Below are positions 1-8,035 of a DNA stretch of 64,000 nt, in pieces (positions within the stretch are counted from its first letter, which is position 1; every line of letters starts with the position of its first letter). The DNA is taken from contig NZ_JBIWDK010000006.1 in the NCBI RefSeq assembly GCF_044761985.1, forward strand, positions 62,001 to 126,000. The letters are read 5' to 3'. The notes below the pieces were generated by a model, which saw nothing but the letters and a program-made list of their open reading frames with translations, did no database searches and was not told the DNA's origin. The DNA is from Peribacillus sp044761985. GTDB lineage: Bacteria > Bacillota > Bacilli > Bacillales > DSM-1321. Position numbers and translations under genes: made by a program.

Positions 1-641
1 GAATAATGTTGCAATCCAAAACCCAAACTTGTTAGTACGACCGCCCATTTTTCACCTAATAGTTCTGAGAACCGATTCAGCAGATTACTTCTCCAAATAA
101 GTTCTTCTAATACAGCATTTGTTATTGAAAATATGATGGTGAGTAGCCACATTTCTTTGATGGCGAACCAACCATTTTGAATAATGAAAGGTGTAAAGAC
201 AATAGTATTAACGATTAATGCTATGAATAGAAAAAACTTAACACTCGTTCGGTGAAAACCGGACCATATAAATGGAAAGTAAATCAGTTCATTCCATTGT
301 GGTTTTTTCAAATATGCTATAAATGGAGACTTGGAAAAGAAAGATAAAATGAATAAGGGGACCAAAATTAGAATTAATGATACTCTACTGAAAAGTATAC
401 GTAATTCCTTTGTTTCAAACTGTACCGTCCAATGAGTAATTGCATATAAATAAGCGGAAAATCCAACTCCAAATAGAATACTTGTGATAATAAACGATTT
501 CATGGATTTATCGAAAGTTATAAAAATAAAAATAGACGTAATTAGCCATATACCAATAAGTAAATAATTGTTTAGTTGTAACGATATGATAAGGGATACA
601 AATATAAATAATGAAGCGATATGTTTAAATACATATGACAA
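1..641 (-). CDS. CPBP family intramembrane protease (partial, C-terminus outside window)
   Basis: An open frame runs from the window edge to a probable TTG start at 641 (about 213 residues visible). It is highly hydrophobic, with several predicted membrane segments. Near residue 180 it carries NAVLEELIWRSNLLNRF, the EExxxR-type motif of CPBP/CAAX-like intramembrane glutamic proteases (Abi family). The second conserved motif (FxxxH) would begin at the visible end, where a His is present. The TTG is preceded by an AGGGGTGA-like ribosome binding site about 11 bases upstream; no in-frame ATG lies nearby. Such proteins often act in peptide processing or bacteriocin immunity, but no partner is evident here. 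The family call is good, the start is uncertain. Confidence 0.75.
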   Translation of the reverse strand, partial: MSYVFKHIASLFIFVSLIISLQLNNYLLIGIWLITSIFIFITFDKSMKSFIITSILFGVGFSAYLYAITHWTVQFETKELRILFSRVSLILILVPLFILSFFSKSPFIAYLKKPQWNELIYFPFIWSGFHRTSVKFFLFIALIVNTIVFTPFIIQNGWFAIKEMWLLTIIFSITNAVLEELIWRSNLLNRFSELLGEKWAVVLTSLGFGLQHY

Positions 642-813
642 TATGAAACATTCACCCCTCCGAAAACAGTAGTTGCATTAGGGCCAAATCCCTCCTGCTT
701 ACTTCGGGGGCTATAGTCCAATTCCTTCCCTTTTATTAGAGTGTAGTGTAGGTATTGGACTCTTTGGCTCAAAGGAATTTAATGAGCGGAATTCGGCGTT
801 TTAACCACTATGT

Positions 814-2865
814 TTAATGAACCGTTTCATGTTTTTCCAACCATTTTAGCATTTTCATGCGAATTTTTTTTGATGGGATTTTAATTCCCCTCTCAATATT
901 ACTAATGTAAGGGGCAGAAATTTCTAGTTCTTCTGCCAATTGATATAGGGTAAGATTGAGCACTTTTCTAGTGTTTCTTATTTGCTTACCAATTTGTTCA
1001 TTCTTTTGGTTAGAATGTTTTTGTTCCGAATCATCAATAGGCTTTTTTTTCTCAATTGAGCGATATTGATCCTTAATAATCTCCGGAGGTTCTATTAAAA
1101 TCATGGAATTCAACCAAATATTCGCCCATCCTTTAAAATCCGCAATAGACTCGTCCCACTTTTCATAATGCCATGATGCAATTACTCCATCATCAAGTAA
1201 CTTATCCAAAGCCTTTTCAAAACGTTCTCTCGTACGCGATGGAGTTCGAATATTTATCTCTTCCCCAATAGATTCCAAGAGCGTACTTGTTTTATTTGGC
1301 TGTAAAAAGGTTCCTTTTCTCGCTTGTGTCCTCCAACGCCAGCTTAAATATCTAGTAAGTCGTTTCTCCCACAGTTGTTTATAAGGGTTATATTGCAAAG
1401 CTTTAATTGAAAGAAGTGCAACCTGCCTGCCAGATCCATTCAAGAACTTCGCGAAAACCCGATCAATTGTAAAGGAAATCTTTTTCTTACATGTTTCCTC
1501 CGAAATGGAGTATTCTTCCCCCTTACGGTCGATAAAAGTAAATGTCCGTCCTTGCAACCTTGTATGAACTGGTTTACCTTTTTCGTAGACGATTGCTTTT
1601 TGGATATTAATCCATATGCTCTGAATATTTGTAAGCGATTTCAAAACTTGTTCTCGTTGTTTCGCTTCATATCCCCCTCTTCGCCCATCTCCACCAAGTT
1701 TAGGTTTTAAGCCTCTTATGGATAGTAAATCACTCAGGTGAATTTCTATAATTTCTTCATTGTTTCTCGCCTTGGATAAAAACAGGCTGCAAAGGGCATC
1801 GAATACATCCACATCCGCATCCGACAATAATTGTACTCTGTTCCATGCTTTGTCGACTATACTCTGTTCCATATTTAGAGAGTGGTTGAATATAGGGATA
1901 ATTTGTATAAATCCTTCTGTGTTTCCACGTAGAATAGGTGTGGATGGCCATGGGGCATTTCCGATTTTTTGAAAGTTCTTTTTATAAATGGCGTCTCTGA
2001 CAGACTGGTACGGTGCACTATTCATTACCAGTAAGTGGTCTTGGATAGTAAAGCTTGAAGAAAAATCCCTGATATTTGTTAATAATAAATCAGGTGTTCG
2101 AAAACCATCTTTCTTAATACAAAGAAACTCTTCTATTTTTTTTACAGAACAAGATTCCAGATTGAAATGAATGATGATTAATTTAACCCATTCTTGTACA
2201 TAGCCATTTACGATATCTATTAATTTCAATACAAAATCGGTGTCTTTAGCGAATTTATCCGTAAGTTGTTGATAGAATAGTTTATTCAGCTCATCATTAT
2301 CCAGTCTTGCCAAATGATTAGTGCCTAACAAACCAGCAATTTCCTCAATGATCCAATCCTTTATCTGATTTCTAAACCAACTATAAAAATTGACCCAAAC
2401 AGTCTCCTTAGCCAAAAAGGTATCTGTTTTTAATTTGTTTTCCATTTGATAAATGGAATCTTCAATTAATTGTTTATCATTAAAAACAGCCTCGCTTTTT
2501 GAAGACAACTTCTCATATCTGCTTATAAGGTAAAACACAACATTCTGTGCTATCTGTGAAACGGTTTCATTTCGTGCTGTAATCCTTAGTTTAAAAAACA
2601 ACTCTTCATTTTTTTTGTATGCCTCTTCCCAAATAACAAAAGATGTACTAAACCCTTCTTTAAATGTTTGAAAACCTGTCCGGCCTTTAGCCTTATGAAT
2701 GTGATACATTTTATGAAAATCATTATATTGGTTGTTTGATTCATAGATGCAAAGCACCAAAAAGTTATTTATTTTGTTTGACCAGGGAAGAGTTGGCATG
2801 TTACCACTCGACTGGCTATTTGGTCTTTTTGTTTCGTTTTGCTTACCATCTATATTTTTTTGCAT
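814..2865 (-). CDS. Replication-initiator-like protein with C-terminal XRE helix-turn-helix
   Basis: A 683-residue soluble protein starting at ATG with a strong GGGGAGG site. The last 60 residues form an XRE/Cro-type helix-turn-helix (IGKQIRNTRKVLNLTLYQLA... with SAPYISNIERG as recognition region). The central part, around residues 350-600, contains DVFDALCSLFLSKA, LSDLLSIRGLKPK and a basic RGGYEAKQREQVLKSL stretch. That arrangement resembles winged-helix plasmid replication initiators of the TrfA/RepA kind. The N-terminal 300 residues match nothing I recognise. No partition gene, iteron array or integrase is visible nearby, so it could be a plasmid- or ICE-derived relic or a chromosomal regulator. 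The DNA-binding role is well supported; the replication link is inference from motif style. Confidence 0.6.
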   Translation of the reverse strand: MQKNIDGKQNETKRPNSQSSGNMPTLPWSNKINNFLVLCIYESNNQYNDFHKMYHIHKAKGRTGFQTFKEGFSTSFVIWEEAYKKNEELFFKLRITARNETVSQIAQNVVFYLISRYEKLSSKSEAVFNDKQLIEDSIYQMENKLKTDTFLAKETVWVNFYSWFRNQIKDWIIEEIAGLLGTNHLARLDNDELNKLFYQQLTDKFAKDTDFVLKLIDIVNGYVQEWVKLIIIHFNLESCSVKKIEEFLCIKKDGFRTPDLLLTNIRDFSSSFTIQDHLLVMNSAPYQSVRDAIYKKNFQKIGNAPWPSTPILRGNTEGFIQIIPIFNHSLNMEQSIVDKAWNRVQLLSDADVDVFDALCSLFLSKARNNEEIIEIHLSDLLSIRGLKPKLGGDGRRGGYEAKQREQVLKSLTNIQSIWINIQKAIVYEKGKPVHTRLQGRTFTFIDRKGEEYSISEETCKKKISFTIDRVFAKFLNGSGRQVALLSIKALQYNPYKQLWEKRLTRYLSWRWRTQARKGTFLQPNKTSTLLESIGEEINIRTPSRTRERFEKALDKLLDDGVIASWHYEKWDESIADFKGWANIWLNSMILIEPPEIIKDQYRSIEKKKPIDDSEQKHSNQKNEQIGKQIRNTRKVLNLTLYQLAEELEISAPYISNIERGIKIPSKKIRMKMLKWLEKHETVH

Positions 2866-3069
2866 GAATACCTCCCCATTGAAATACGTAACCGCTCAAG
2901 ATTTACTATTAAGATATATAAAAATGAGATGTATAACATGGAGCTAATGAAAGAGCAGGTAATACCCATCCTATTACATATATTCAATAAGCATTAACTT
3001 TACCCTTCTTTTGAACTAGAGTAATTAAAATTTTCTTGCCTGATTGCTTATATAAGAAAACGGATCAAA

Positions 3070-3096
3070 ATAAAAACTCCTCAATTTAGAGGAGTT
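3070..3096 (-). terminator. Intrinsic terminator of the small gene at 3096-3362
   Basis: The arms AACTCCTC and GAGGAGTT (3075-3082 and 3089-3096) enclose a six-base loop. On the minus strand the stem is followed by a T-rich run. It overlaps the stop codon of the upstream gene. Confidence 0.75.
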
Positions 3097-3362
3097 CATT
3101 CTTGTGAGAATTCTTTTAATCTAGGTAAAATAGGCACCAATATTTCATTTGCTATGTAATCCGTTTCTAAACCGATAAACTGTTTTCCGTCCAATTCAAC
3201 AGATCGGGCATACTCGGGATTGTTACAGAATATGAACGAGATAATTCCATTTTCTTCAGTCATGTCAACATATTTGAATGAAATATGATTTTGGGTCAAA
3301 CAGCTTTCAAATGCAATACATAATTCGTCTAGGTTCGAATGGTCAATCGCTGAAAATTTCAT
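3096..3362 (-). CDS. Hypothetical small protein
   Basis: An 88-residue acidic soluble protein starting MKFSAIDHSNLDELC. A longer start three codons upstream (3371) sits directly on the GAGGAG ribosome binding site with no spacer. The second ATG at 3362 has a 9-base spacing and is preferred. The protein has no signal peptide or membrane segment and matches no family I recognise. It is a single gene followed by its own terminator. Confidence 0.6.
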   Translation of the reverse strand: MKFSAIDHSNLDELCIAFESCLTQNHISFKYVDMTEENGIISFIFCNNPEYARSVELDGKQFIGLETDYIANEILVPILPRLKEFSQE

Positions 3363-3576
3363 TTTTAACATCTCCTCTGAATACAGGATAGCAAAATATT
3401 AGTTAGATTACAAAGGACATAACATAGTTACTTTTACACACTTTATCATCACCATGGCTACATGCTGTCATTTTGAACTGTATGGATAGCATGCCATGTC
3501 ATGTCATCCTTCAATATGAATATTCCGGTGCCTGTCTCATATATTTATACAAACACCTTTTGAGGAGTGTGACAGC

Positions 3577-4905
3577 ATGCAATCTTTTTATAAAGGAACG
3601 CTCATCTTGATAGTCGCAGCGTTTTTTGGTGAATGTATCGAGTTTTTTGTAAACATGATTCTCGCCAGGGAACTACAAGAGGAAGGCATGGGGCTTTACA
3701 TGTCCATTTTGCCTGTATTCTTTCTGATATATGTAATTGCCAGTTTTGAATTGCATGTTTCGATTGCCAAGTTTGTCGCTGAAAACAAACCTGCATTACA
3801 TTATAATTTACTGCTTCATGCCTTCAAATTGGCAACTGTGGTCGTGCTGATCATGTGTATCATCCTTCCTTTTATCCTTTCATTTTCTTCAATAATGGAC
3901 GGGTTTCACCCATATATAAAATGGATGCTGATCGGTTTGATACCTATCGTCGCATTTTCCTCGATTGCAAGAGGTTATTTTATGGGTGTACAACAAATGA
4001 ACAAAATTGCAATCTCAAACTTTTTAAAGAAGATTTTTCAGTTCGGCCTGTTGCTCGTCATCTTTAACTTGTTTCAATTTAACCAGGAAAAGTCTTTGCT
4101 AATGGCCTTTTTCGTATTGGTAGGAAGTGAATTTCTTGTATTCTTATACTTGATCAGCATACTGATCCTTCAAGTTCGGATCATGGGCCGTGGTACGAAT
4201 TTAAGGACCACAGGTAAACATGCCCGACAAAAGCTTTTGGAGGTATCCCTCCCAACTATGGGACTTAGAATCTTTCATGCAATCACTAATGCCATTCAAC
4301 CCTTTCTTATTCATGCTGCGCTTCTTTCAGCAGGGTTTGGTGCCGTTCTTGCAACCGAGCACTTTGGGATGTTAACGGGTGTCGCGATGACTATAGGTTT
4401 CTTTCCGGCATTTATTGCTCATTCTCTAATGATCATGCTTATTCCGACTGTATCGGAAGCTCACAAAAATCAGGATAAAGAAAAGCTTAGAGTCCTGTTA
4501 CAAAAATCAATGTGGTTTACGGTTATGTATGGAGTCCCAGCCGTACTCATTATCTATTTATTTGCGGAACCTCTGACAGCACTCTTCTTTTCTTCCACAA
4601 CAGCTTCTCTTTATTTGAAAATGCTTTGTCCTTATTTCCTTTTCCACTTTTTCATCATACCGATGCAAGCCTACCTCATTGGATTAGGTCTCGTCAAAGA
4701 TGCATTCATCCATACCGTGTGGGCTCATATTGTTTCCTTTACCCTAATGTATATTCTTGGATCTCAAGCTGTCCTTAATATGGAAGGCGTTATCTTGGGT
4801 ATGAATACAGGTGCTGTTTTAATTACATTAATGCATTACTTAACCATCTGTAAAAAAATCGGGATAAGCCTCTGGTTGACGAAATCCAAACAAAACGTTT
4901 ATTAA
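3577..4905 (+). CDS. Polysaccharide flippase, SpoVB/YkvU-like (MOP superfamily)
   Basis: A 442-residue integral membrane protein with about 12-14 predicted helices across its full length, typical of the PST/MATE-like lipid-linked oligosaccharide flippases. The N-terminus (FYKGTLILIVAAFFGECIEFFVNMILAREL) and the central PTMGLRIFHAITNAIQPFLI region resemble the B. subtilis spore membrane proteins SpoVB and YkvU (about 445 residues in YkvU). The start ATG follows GAGGAG with a 9-base spacing. It is monocistronic. By family it would move lipid-linked glycan or peptidoglycan precursors during sporulation; which of the paralogues it corresponds to cannot be decided from sequence alone. Confidence 0.75.
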   Translation: MQSFYKGTLILIVAAFFGECIEFFVNMILARELQEEGMGLYMSILPVFFLIYVIASFELHVSIAKFVAENKPALHYNLLLHAFKLATVVVLIMCIILPFILSFSSIMDGFHPYIKWMLIGLIPIVAFSSIARGYFMGVQQMNKIAISNFLKKIFQFGLLLVIFNLFQFNQEKSLLMAFFVLVGSEFLVFLYLISILILQVRIMGRGTNLRTTGKHARQKLLEVSLPTMGLRIFHAITNAIQPFLIHAALLSAGFGAVLATEHFGMLTGVAMTIGFFPAFIAHSLMIMLIPTVSEAHKNQDKEKLRVLLQKSMWFTVMYGVPAVLIIYLFAEPLTALFFSSTTASLYLKMLCPYFLFHFFIIPMQAYLIGLGLVKDAFIHTVWAHIVSFTLMYILGSQAVLNMEGVILGMNTGAVLITLMHYLTICKKIGISLWLTKSKQNVY

Positions 4906-5125
4906 TAATGGATTGTTTGGACAATTTGGTCATTCAAAATCCCAACCATCTTGCTTAATGCTTGTACACGTAACCTATTTCCAGAAACTGATCTATAAGG
5001 ATTTTGAAAAATATTTGTCCCTTTTCCTGTACTTATGTCGCTATTTGATGTATATTTCAACATACTTGGGTATTAATCAAGCAATGTGGTTTAAACTAAG
5101 CATAGACTATTAATGGAGTGATTTC

Positions 5126-5317
5126 ATGAGCAAGGCTAAAGCTAAGAGTGGAACAGGTAAGGGAACAGGAACAGGTACGGGCAAGAAGGGTTGGAATCGT
5201 TGGAAAACGGGAGCCAATAAGAAAAAGAGTGCCAAGCCGTACGTAAGTAAGGGCGTCAAACATGGCAATGATTCCAAAGCCAATGGTAACGATTCGAGTA
5301 GTAAAAGCGAGAAATAA
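5126..5317 (+). CDS. Small basic Lys/Gly/Ser-rich protein, DUF3934-like
   Basis: A 63-residue, very hydrophilic, strongly basic protein (MSKAKAKSGTGKGTG..., then GWNRWKTGANKKKSAKPY). The GKKGWNRW-ANKKKSAKPY core resembles the short Bacillus DUF3934 family as I remember it. The ATG has a GGAGTG site seven bases upstream, and a clear terminator lies 120 bases downstream, so it is a complete transcription unit. The function is unknown; the composition suggests nucleic-acid binding or a disordered stress or spore protein. Confidence 0.65.
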   Translation: MSKAKAKSGTGKGTGTGTGKKGWNRWKTGANKKKSAKPYVSKGVKHGNDSKANGNDSSSKSEK

Positions 5318-5438
5318 TTAATCCACTTAATCGAGTGGCTACAAATAAACTTTCTTGTCTCAGATTCTAATACGGGTTATTCATTCAATTAAATCCATAG
5401 AAGAAGATTGGACAATTAAATAATGAGATTAATAAAGG

Positions 5439-5471
5439 AAAGACACTACCCAATTTGGAAGTGTCTTTTTT
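5439..5471 (+). terminator. Intrinsic terminator after the DUF3934-like gene
   Basis: The stem AGACACT/AGTGTCT (5441-5447 with 5460-5466) is followed by five T residues on the plus strand. Confidence 0.8.
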
Positions 5472-5524
5472 GTTCTATGAGGTAAATGAGATGTATGTAG
5501 AAAGAATAAGAAGAAGATTTTGTG

Positions 5525-5890
5525 CTATCTAATATTACTTTTGGGTTTAGTAGGATTGCTTTTTTTGGGTGAAAGCTTTGTATTATAGGTATTTGTAGCT
5601 TTTTTAACCGTATCCGTCACTGAATGAATGGCTTCCCCGACGTCTTGGGCCGAGTCGAATAATGGTTCCACTGTTTTGATCTTCCCTTTCACATCCACAG
5701 TGATATCGTTCGCTGTATGAATAAGTTGTTTTGATTCGGATGAAAGGTCCTGTATCGCTCCTCTCACATCAATCAATGTTTTATTTGCCTCCCCTAACGT
5801 CACCATCACTTTTTGTAATGTACCAATCAAGAAAACAACCAACCAAATGAAAGCCAATGCGATTGCTGCGACGCTATATTCCATAACCAT
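5525..5890 (-). CDS. DUF948 (YtxG-type) protein, copy 1
   Basis: A 121-residue protein with one N-terminal membrane helix (residues 5-27), then a helical segment LGEANKTLIDVRGAIQDLSSESKQL, and a basic, proline- and lysine-rich tail. This is the layout of DUF948/YtxG-like general stress proteins: membrane anchor plus cytoplasmic amphipathic coiled coil. The ATG follows GGGGGA with an 8-base spacer. The adjacent gene upstream is a paralogue; the two share the block SKQLIHTAN-ITVDVKGK. The function is unknown; in B. subtilis relatives belong to stress regulons. Confidence 0.75.
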   Translation of the reverse strand: MVMEYSVAAIALAFIWLVVFLIGTLQKVMVTLGEANKTLIDVRGAIQDLSSESKQLIHTANDITVDVKGKIKTVEPLFDSAQDVGEAIHSVTDTVKKATNTYNTKLSPKKSNPTKPKSNIR

Positions 5891-5995
5891 GAAAAAATCC
5901 CCCTTAAACTCAAAAAATTCATTACATGCATATTGCCGTAGTTTAGATGTATATGTTAGTAATTCTCGGGGTGCATGGTCCTAATATGAAATCTT

Positions 5996-6370
5996 TTATT
6001 TGATTTTGATGTGTACTCCCTCTGGCTGGTTATTAGGAGCAGTCGGATTTGAAGGAATTTCTGAATCGGTCCTGCTTCCTTCTTTGATGGTACTGGTGAC
6101 GTTATGAATCATTTCGCCAACATCTTGGGCCGATTCCAATAACGGATCTACATTACTCATTTTCCCTTTTACATCAACGGTAATTTGGTTCGCGGTATGG
6201 ATTAATTGTTTGGATTCATCTGTTAACCCATGAACCGCCTTTCTTACCTCTTCTAGGGTTTTATTGGTTTCCTCAAGCGTACCCATTCCTTTTCGAAGCG
6301 TCTTGTTTAAATTATAAATCAAATAGACGACAGCTCCGGAAACACTAGCCACGCTTAATTTAATATACAT
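5996..6370 (-). CDS. DUF948 (YtxG-type) protein, copy 2
   Basis: A 124-residue paralogue of the next gene downstream, with an N-terminal membrane helix, the LEETNKTLEEVRKAVHGLTDESKQLIH helix and a short hydrophilic tail. A frame start 11 codons further upstream exists, but AAAGGAGG lies eight bases before the ATG at 6370, which decides the start. About 105 bases separate it from copy 1, so the pair may be co-transcribed or each have a promoter. Confidence 0.75.
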   Translation of the reverse strand: MYIKLSVASVSGAVVYLIYNLNKTLRKGMGTLEETNKTLEEVRKAVHGLTDESKQLIHTANQITVDVKGKMSNVDPLLESAQDVGEMIHNVTSTIKEGSRTDSEIPSNPTAPNNQPEGVHIKIK

Positions 6371-6580
6371 GCAAGCAACCTCCTTTTCTTTAAATTTATG
6401 CACTAGCTTCCCTATTCATTCCGTTAAAAGATTTTGCTTGCCCTGTTCTTCTCAACCTGGATTTTTTGCTATGTTCGACTATGTCTGTACTTTATCTGTT
6501 TGGCTATTCATGTTTTGAAAATTGTTATTAAGGAAATAGATGTAGACAATATGAGATAACCATTAAGGAGGAACTTACTT

Positions 6581-6910
6581 ATGTCACACGAAAATTATCA
6601 GTCAGTCATTCAAACTTTGCACGAATGCATGACTGCATGCAACCATTGTTTTGATGCTTGCTTAAAAGAAGAGAACGTAAAGATGATGGCCGAGTGCATC
6701 CGCTTGGATCGAGAATGCGCGGATATGTGTTCATACTTGGAACAAGCATTAGGAAGAAATACACCATTCGTTTCTGAATTGGCAGCTACCTGTGCTAAGA
6801 TTTGTGAAAGTTGCGGGAATGAATGTAAAAAGCATGATCATGAACATTGTCAGAAATGTGCCCAGGCTTGCTTAACGTGTGCAGAAGAATGCAGGAAACT
6901 TGCAGCATAA
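6581..6910 (+). CDS. yhjQ: Four-helix-bundle copper-binding protein (Csp3/YhjQ type)
   Basis: A 109-residue cytosolic protein with about 15 Cys and several His residues placed on successive helices (ECMTACNHCFDAC, CADMCSYLEQ, TCAKICESCGNECKKHDHEHC, CAQACLTCAEEC). This is the DUF326/Csp copper-storage fold; B. subtilis YhjQ (Csp3) is 108 residues. It lacks a signal peptide, which fits the cytosolic Csp3 class that stores Cu(I) on thiolates lining the bundle. The start has an AAGGAGG site. It is a single gene with its own terminator; no copper exporter or CsoR gene is adjacent. Confidence 0.85.
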   Translation: MSHENYQSVIQTLHECMTACNHCFDACLKEENVKMMAECIRLDRECADMCSYLEQALGRNTPFVSELAATCAKICESCGNECKKHDHEHCQKCAQACLTCAEECRKLAA

Positions 6911-6914
6911 CTTC

Positions 6915-6961
6915 ATATAAAGGGATAGGGTGCTCTATCCCTTTATAATTTTGTTTTTTTC
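6915..6961 (+). terminator. Intrinsic terminator after the Csp gene
   Basis: The perfect stem ATAAAGGGATAG/CTATCCCTTTAT with a short loop is followed by a T-rich tract. Confidence 0.85.
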
Positions 6962-7157
6962 TTCCTAATGATTGATGTTAATTTATTTAAACTATACTTT
7001 GAGTTGAAAGATCAAATAATATATTCTACCGAGGTTCATGCTAAAATTATTGGTTGGCATTTCACTTGAATTCTCATACTTTGCATCCCTCCATCCTCAA
7101 AGTTATTAAACTTGGCTATTTTAGGAATACTAGTCTTAAAACAGGAGGGTAATGTGC

Positions 7158-7481
7158 ATGGCAAATCAAAAAGTTTCCGGTGAGAACGATAAGGGGAAAA
7201 AAGTATCAACTATAGATAAGAAAGAGAAAGAAAACGAGGTAACTCGACTCAATCGATTATTAGGAGCCGTCATGAGGTATTTATCCGACGACGAGCAAGA
7301 AGAAATTGACATCGAGTACTTATTGGAAAATACGGATGGTTTGAGGGAATGGTGGGATCAATACCGCGAGCTTGACCGAAAACGGGTTGAAGAAAAAATT
7401 AAAAGTTCCCTTGCAGAGCTTCCTGTTGAAGAGTTGGAATTAATCCTTGAACAGATACGTAATAAAGTGAATGGAGGCTGA
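7158..7481 (+). CDS. Hypothetical charged helical protein
   Basis: A 107-residue hydrophilic protein starting MANQKVSGEND. The AGGAGGGTA site is only three bases from the upstream ATG at 7152 but nine from the ATG at 7158, which is preferred. The N-terminal third is Lys/Glu-rich and probably disordered. The rest (EVTRLNRLLGAVMRYLSDDEQEE, WWDQYRELDRKRVEEKIKSSL, LPVEELELILEQIR) is predicted helical. No family recognised and no operon partner. Confidence 0.6.
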   Translation: MANQKVSGENDKGKKVSTIDKKEKENEVTRLNRLLGAVMRYLSDDEQEEIDIEYLLENTDGLREWWDQYRELDRKRVEEKIKSSLAELPVEELELILEQIRNKVNGG

Positions 7482-7701
7482 TTGCTCACTTCATTGAAAT
7501 AACTAGTAACGCAAGTGGCTCTGTTTCATATATCCCTATCCTATGGATATGTTGTCCATATCTTTTTCTAATGGGTCAAATATCTTGGTTTCCCATTTCC
7601 CAGGCAATTCCCTAATCATATCAAGAACTTTCATTCGAAGGCTTTACGCGACAGTGGGACCTCTATAGAAAATTCCCAACCCCATTCATAGCACCGAAAT
7701 A

Positions 7702-7725
7702 GGTTAAGTGTTATATTAGGGGTAT
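7702..7725 (+). promoter_or_regulatory. Candidate sigma-B promoter of the YqaE/Pmp3 gene
   Basis: GGTTAA (7702-7707), a 12-base spacer and GGGTAT (7720-7725) match the sigma-B consensus GTTTAA-N12-15-GGGTAT with one mismatch. It lies about 20-30 bases upstream of the membrane stress protein gene. Pmp3/YqaE proteins are often stress induced, so the placement makes sense. Confidence 0.5.
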
Positions 7726-7744
7726 CTACTTTTAATTTTGGAGA

Positions 7745-7960
7745 GTGATCAATATTCTATATTTAATCGCCATTCTTTTTCCTCCTCTAGCCGTCTTATT
7801 GGCCGGTAAACCAATTCAAGCCTTGCTTAACTTGATTCTCACCTTATTTTTCTACGTTCCAGGCCTAATTCATGCCATTTTGGTTGTTCATGACAAAAAA
7901 GCGGATAATCGAATGAAGCATCAAGCTGCCTTGATTGCAAAGTCCAATCGAAAAAAATGA
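7745..7960 (+). CDS. YqaE/Pmp3 family membrane protein
   Basis: A small two-helix membrane protein of the UPF0057/Pmp3 family: ILYLIAILFPPLAVLLAGKP, then LLNLILTLFFYVPGLIHAILVV, and a basic tail. Family members influence membrane potential or stress tolerance. The start is unusual. The GTG at 7745 lies only one or two bases after the GGAG ribosome binding site. Family members normally begin right before the L-Y-L-I motif, which here would be an ATT codon at 7754 with a proper spacing of about 10. No ATG is available in frame. The family call is firm, the start is not. Confidence 0.8.
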   Translation: MINILYLIAILFPPLAVLLAGKPIQALLNLILTLFFYVPGLIHAILVVHDKKADNRMKHQAALIAKSNRKK

Positions 7961-7969
7961 ATTCAACTC

Positions 7970-8025
7970 AAAAACCCCGTATATCTGCCACCATGTAAAG
8001 GTGTACCATATCCGGGGTTTTTCTT
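7970..8025. terminator. Bidirectional terminator between the YqaE gene and the helicase gene
   Basis: The arms AAAACCCCG (7971-7979) and CGGGGTTTT (8013-8021) are flanked by A-rich and T-rich runs on the two sides, serving both convergent genes. Confidence 0.75.
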
Positions 8026-8035
8026 TATTATTTCC

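Noticed and set aside
572..772. 66-codon minus-strand frame from a TTG at 772
   Set aside because: The first 40 codons look somewhat protein-like, but there is no ribosome site and the frame runs over the start of the CPBP protease gene in another frame. Kept out as probable noise or an old remnant.
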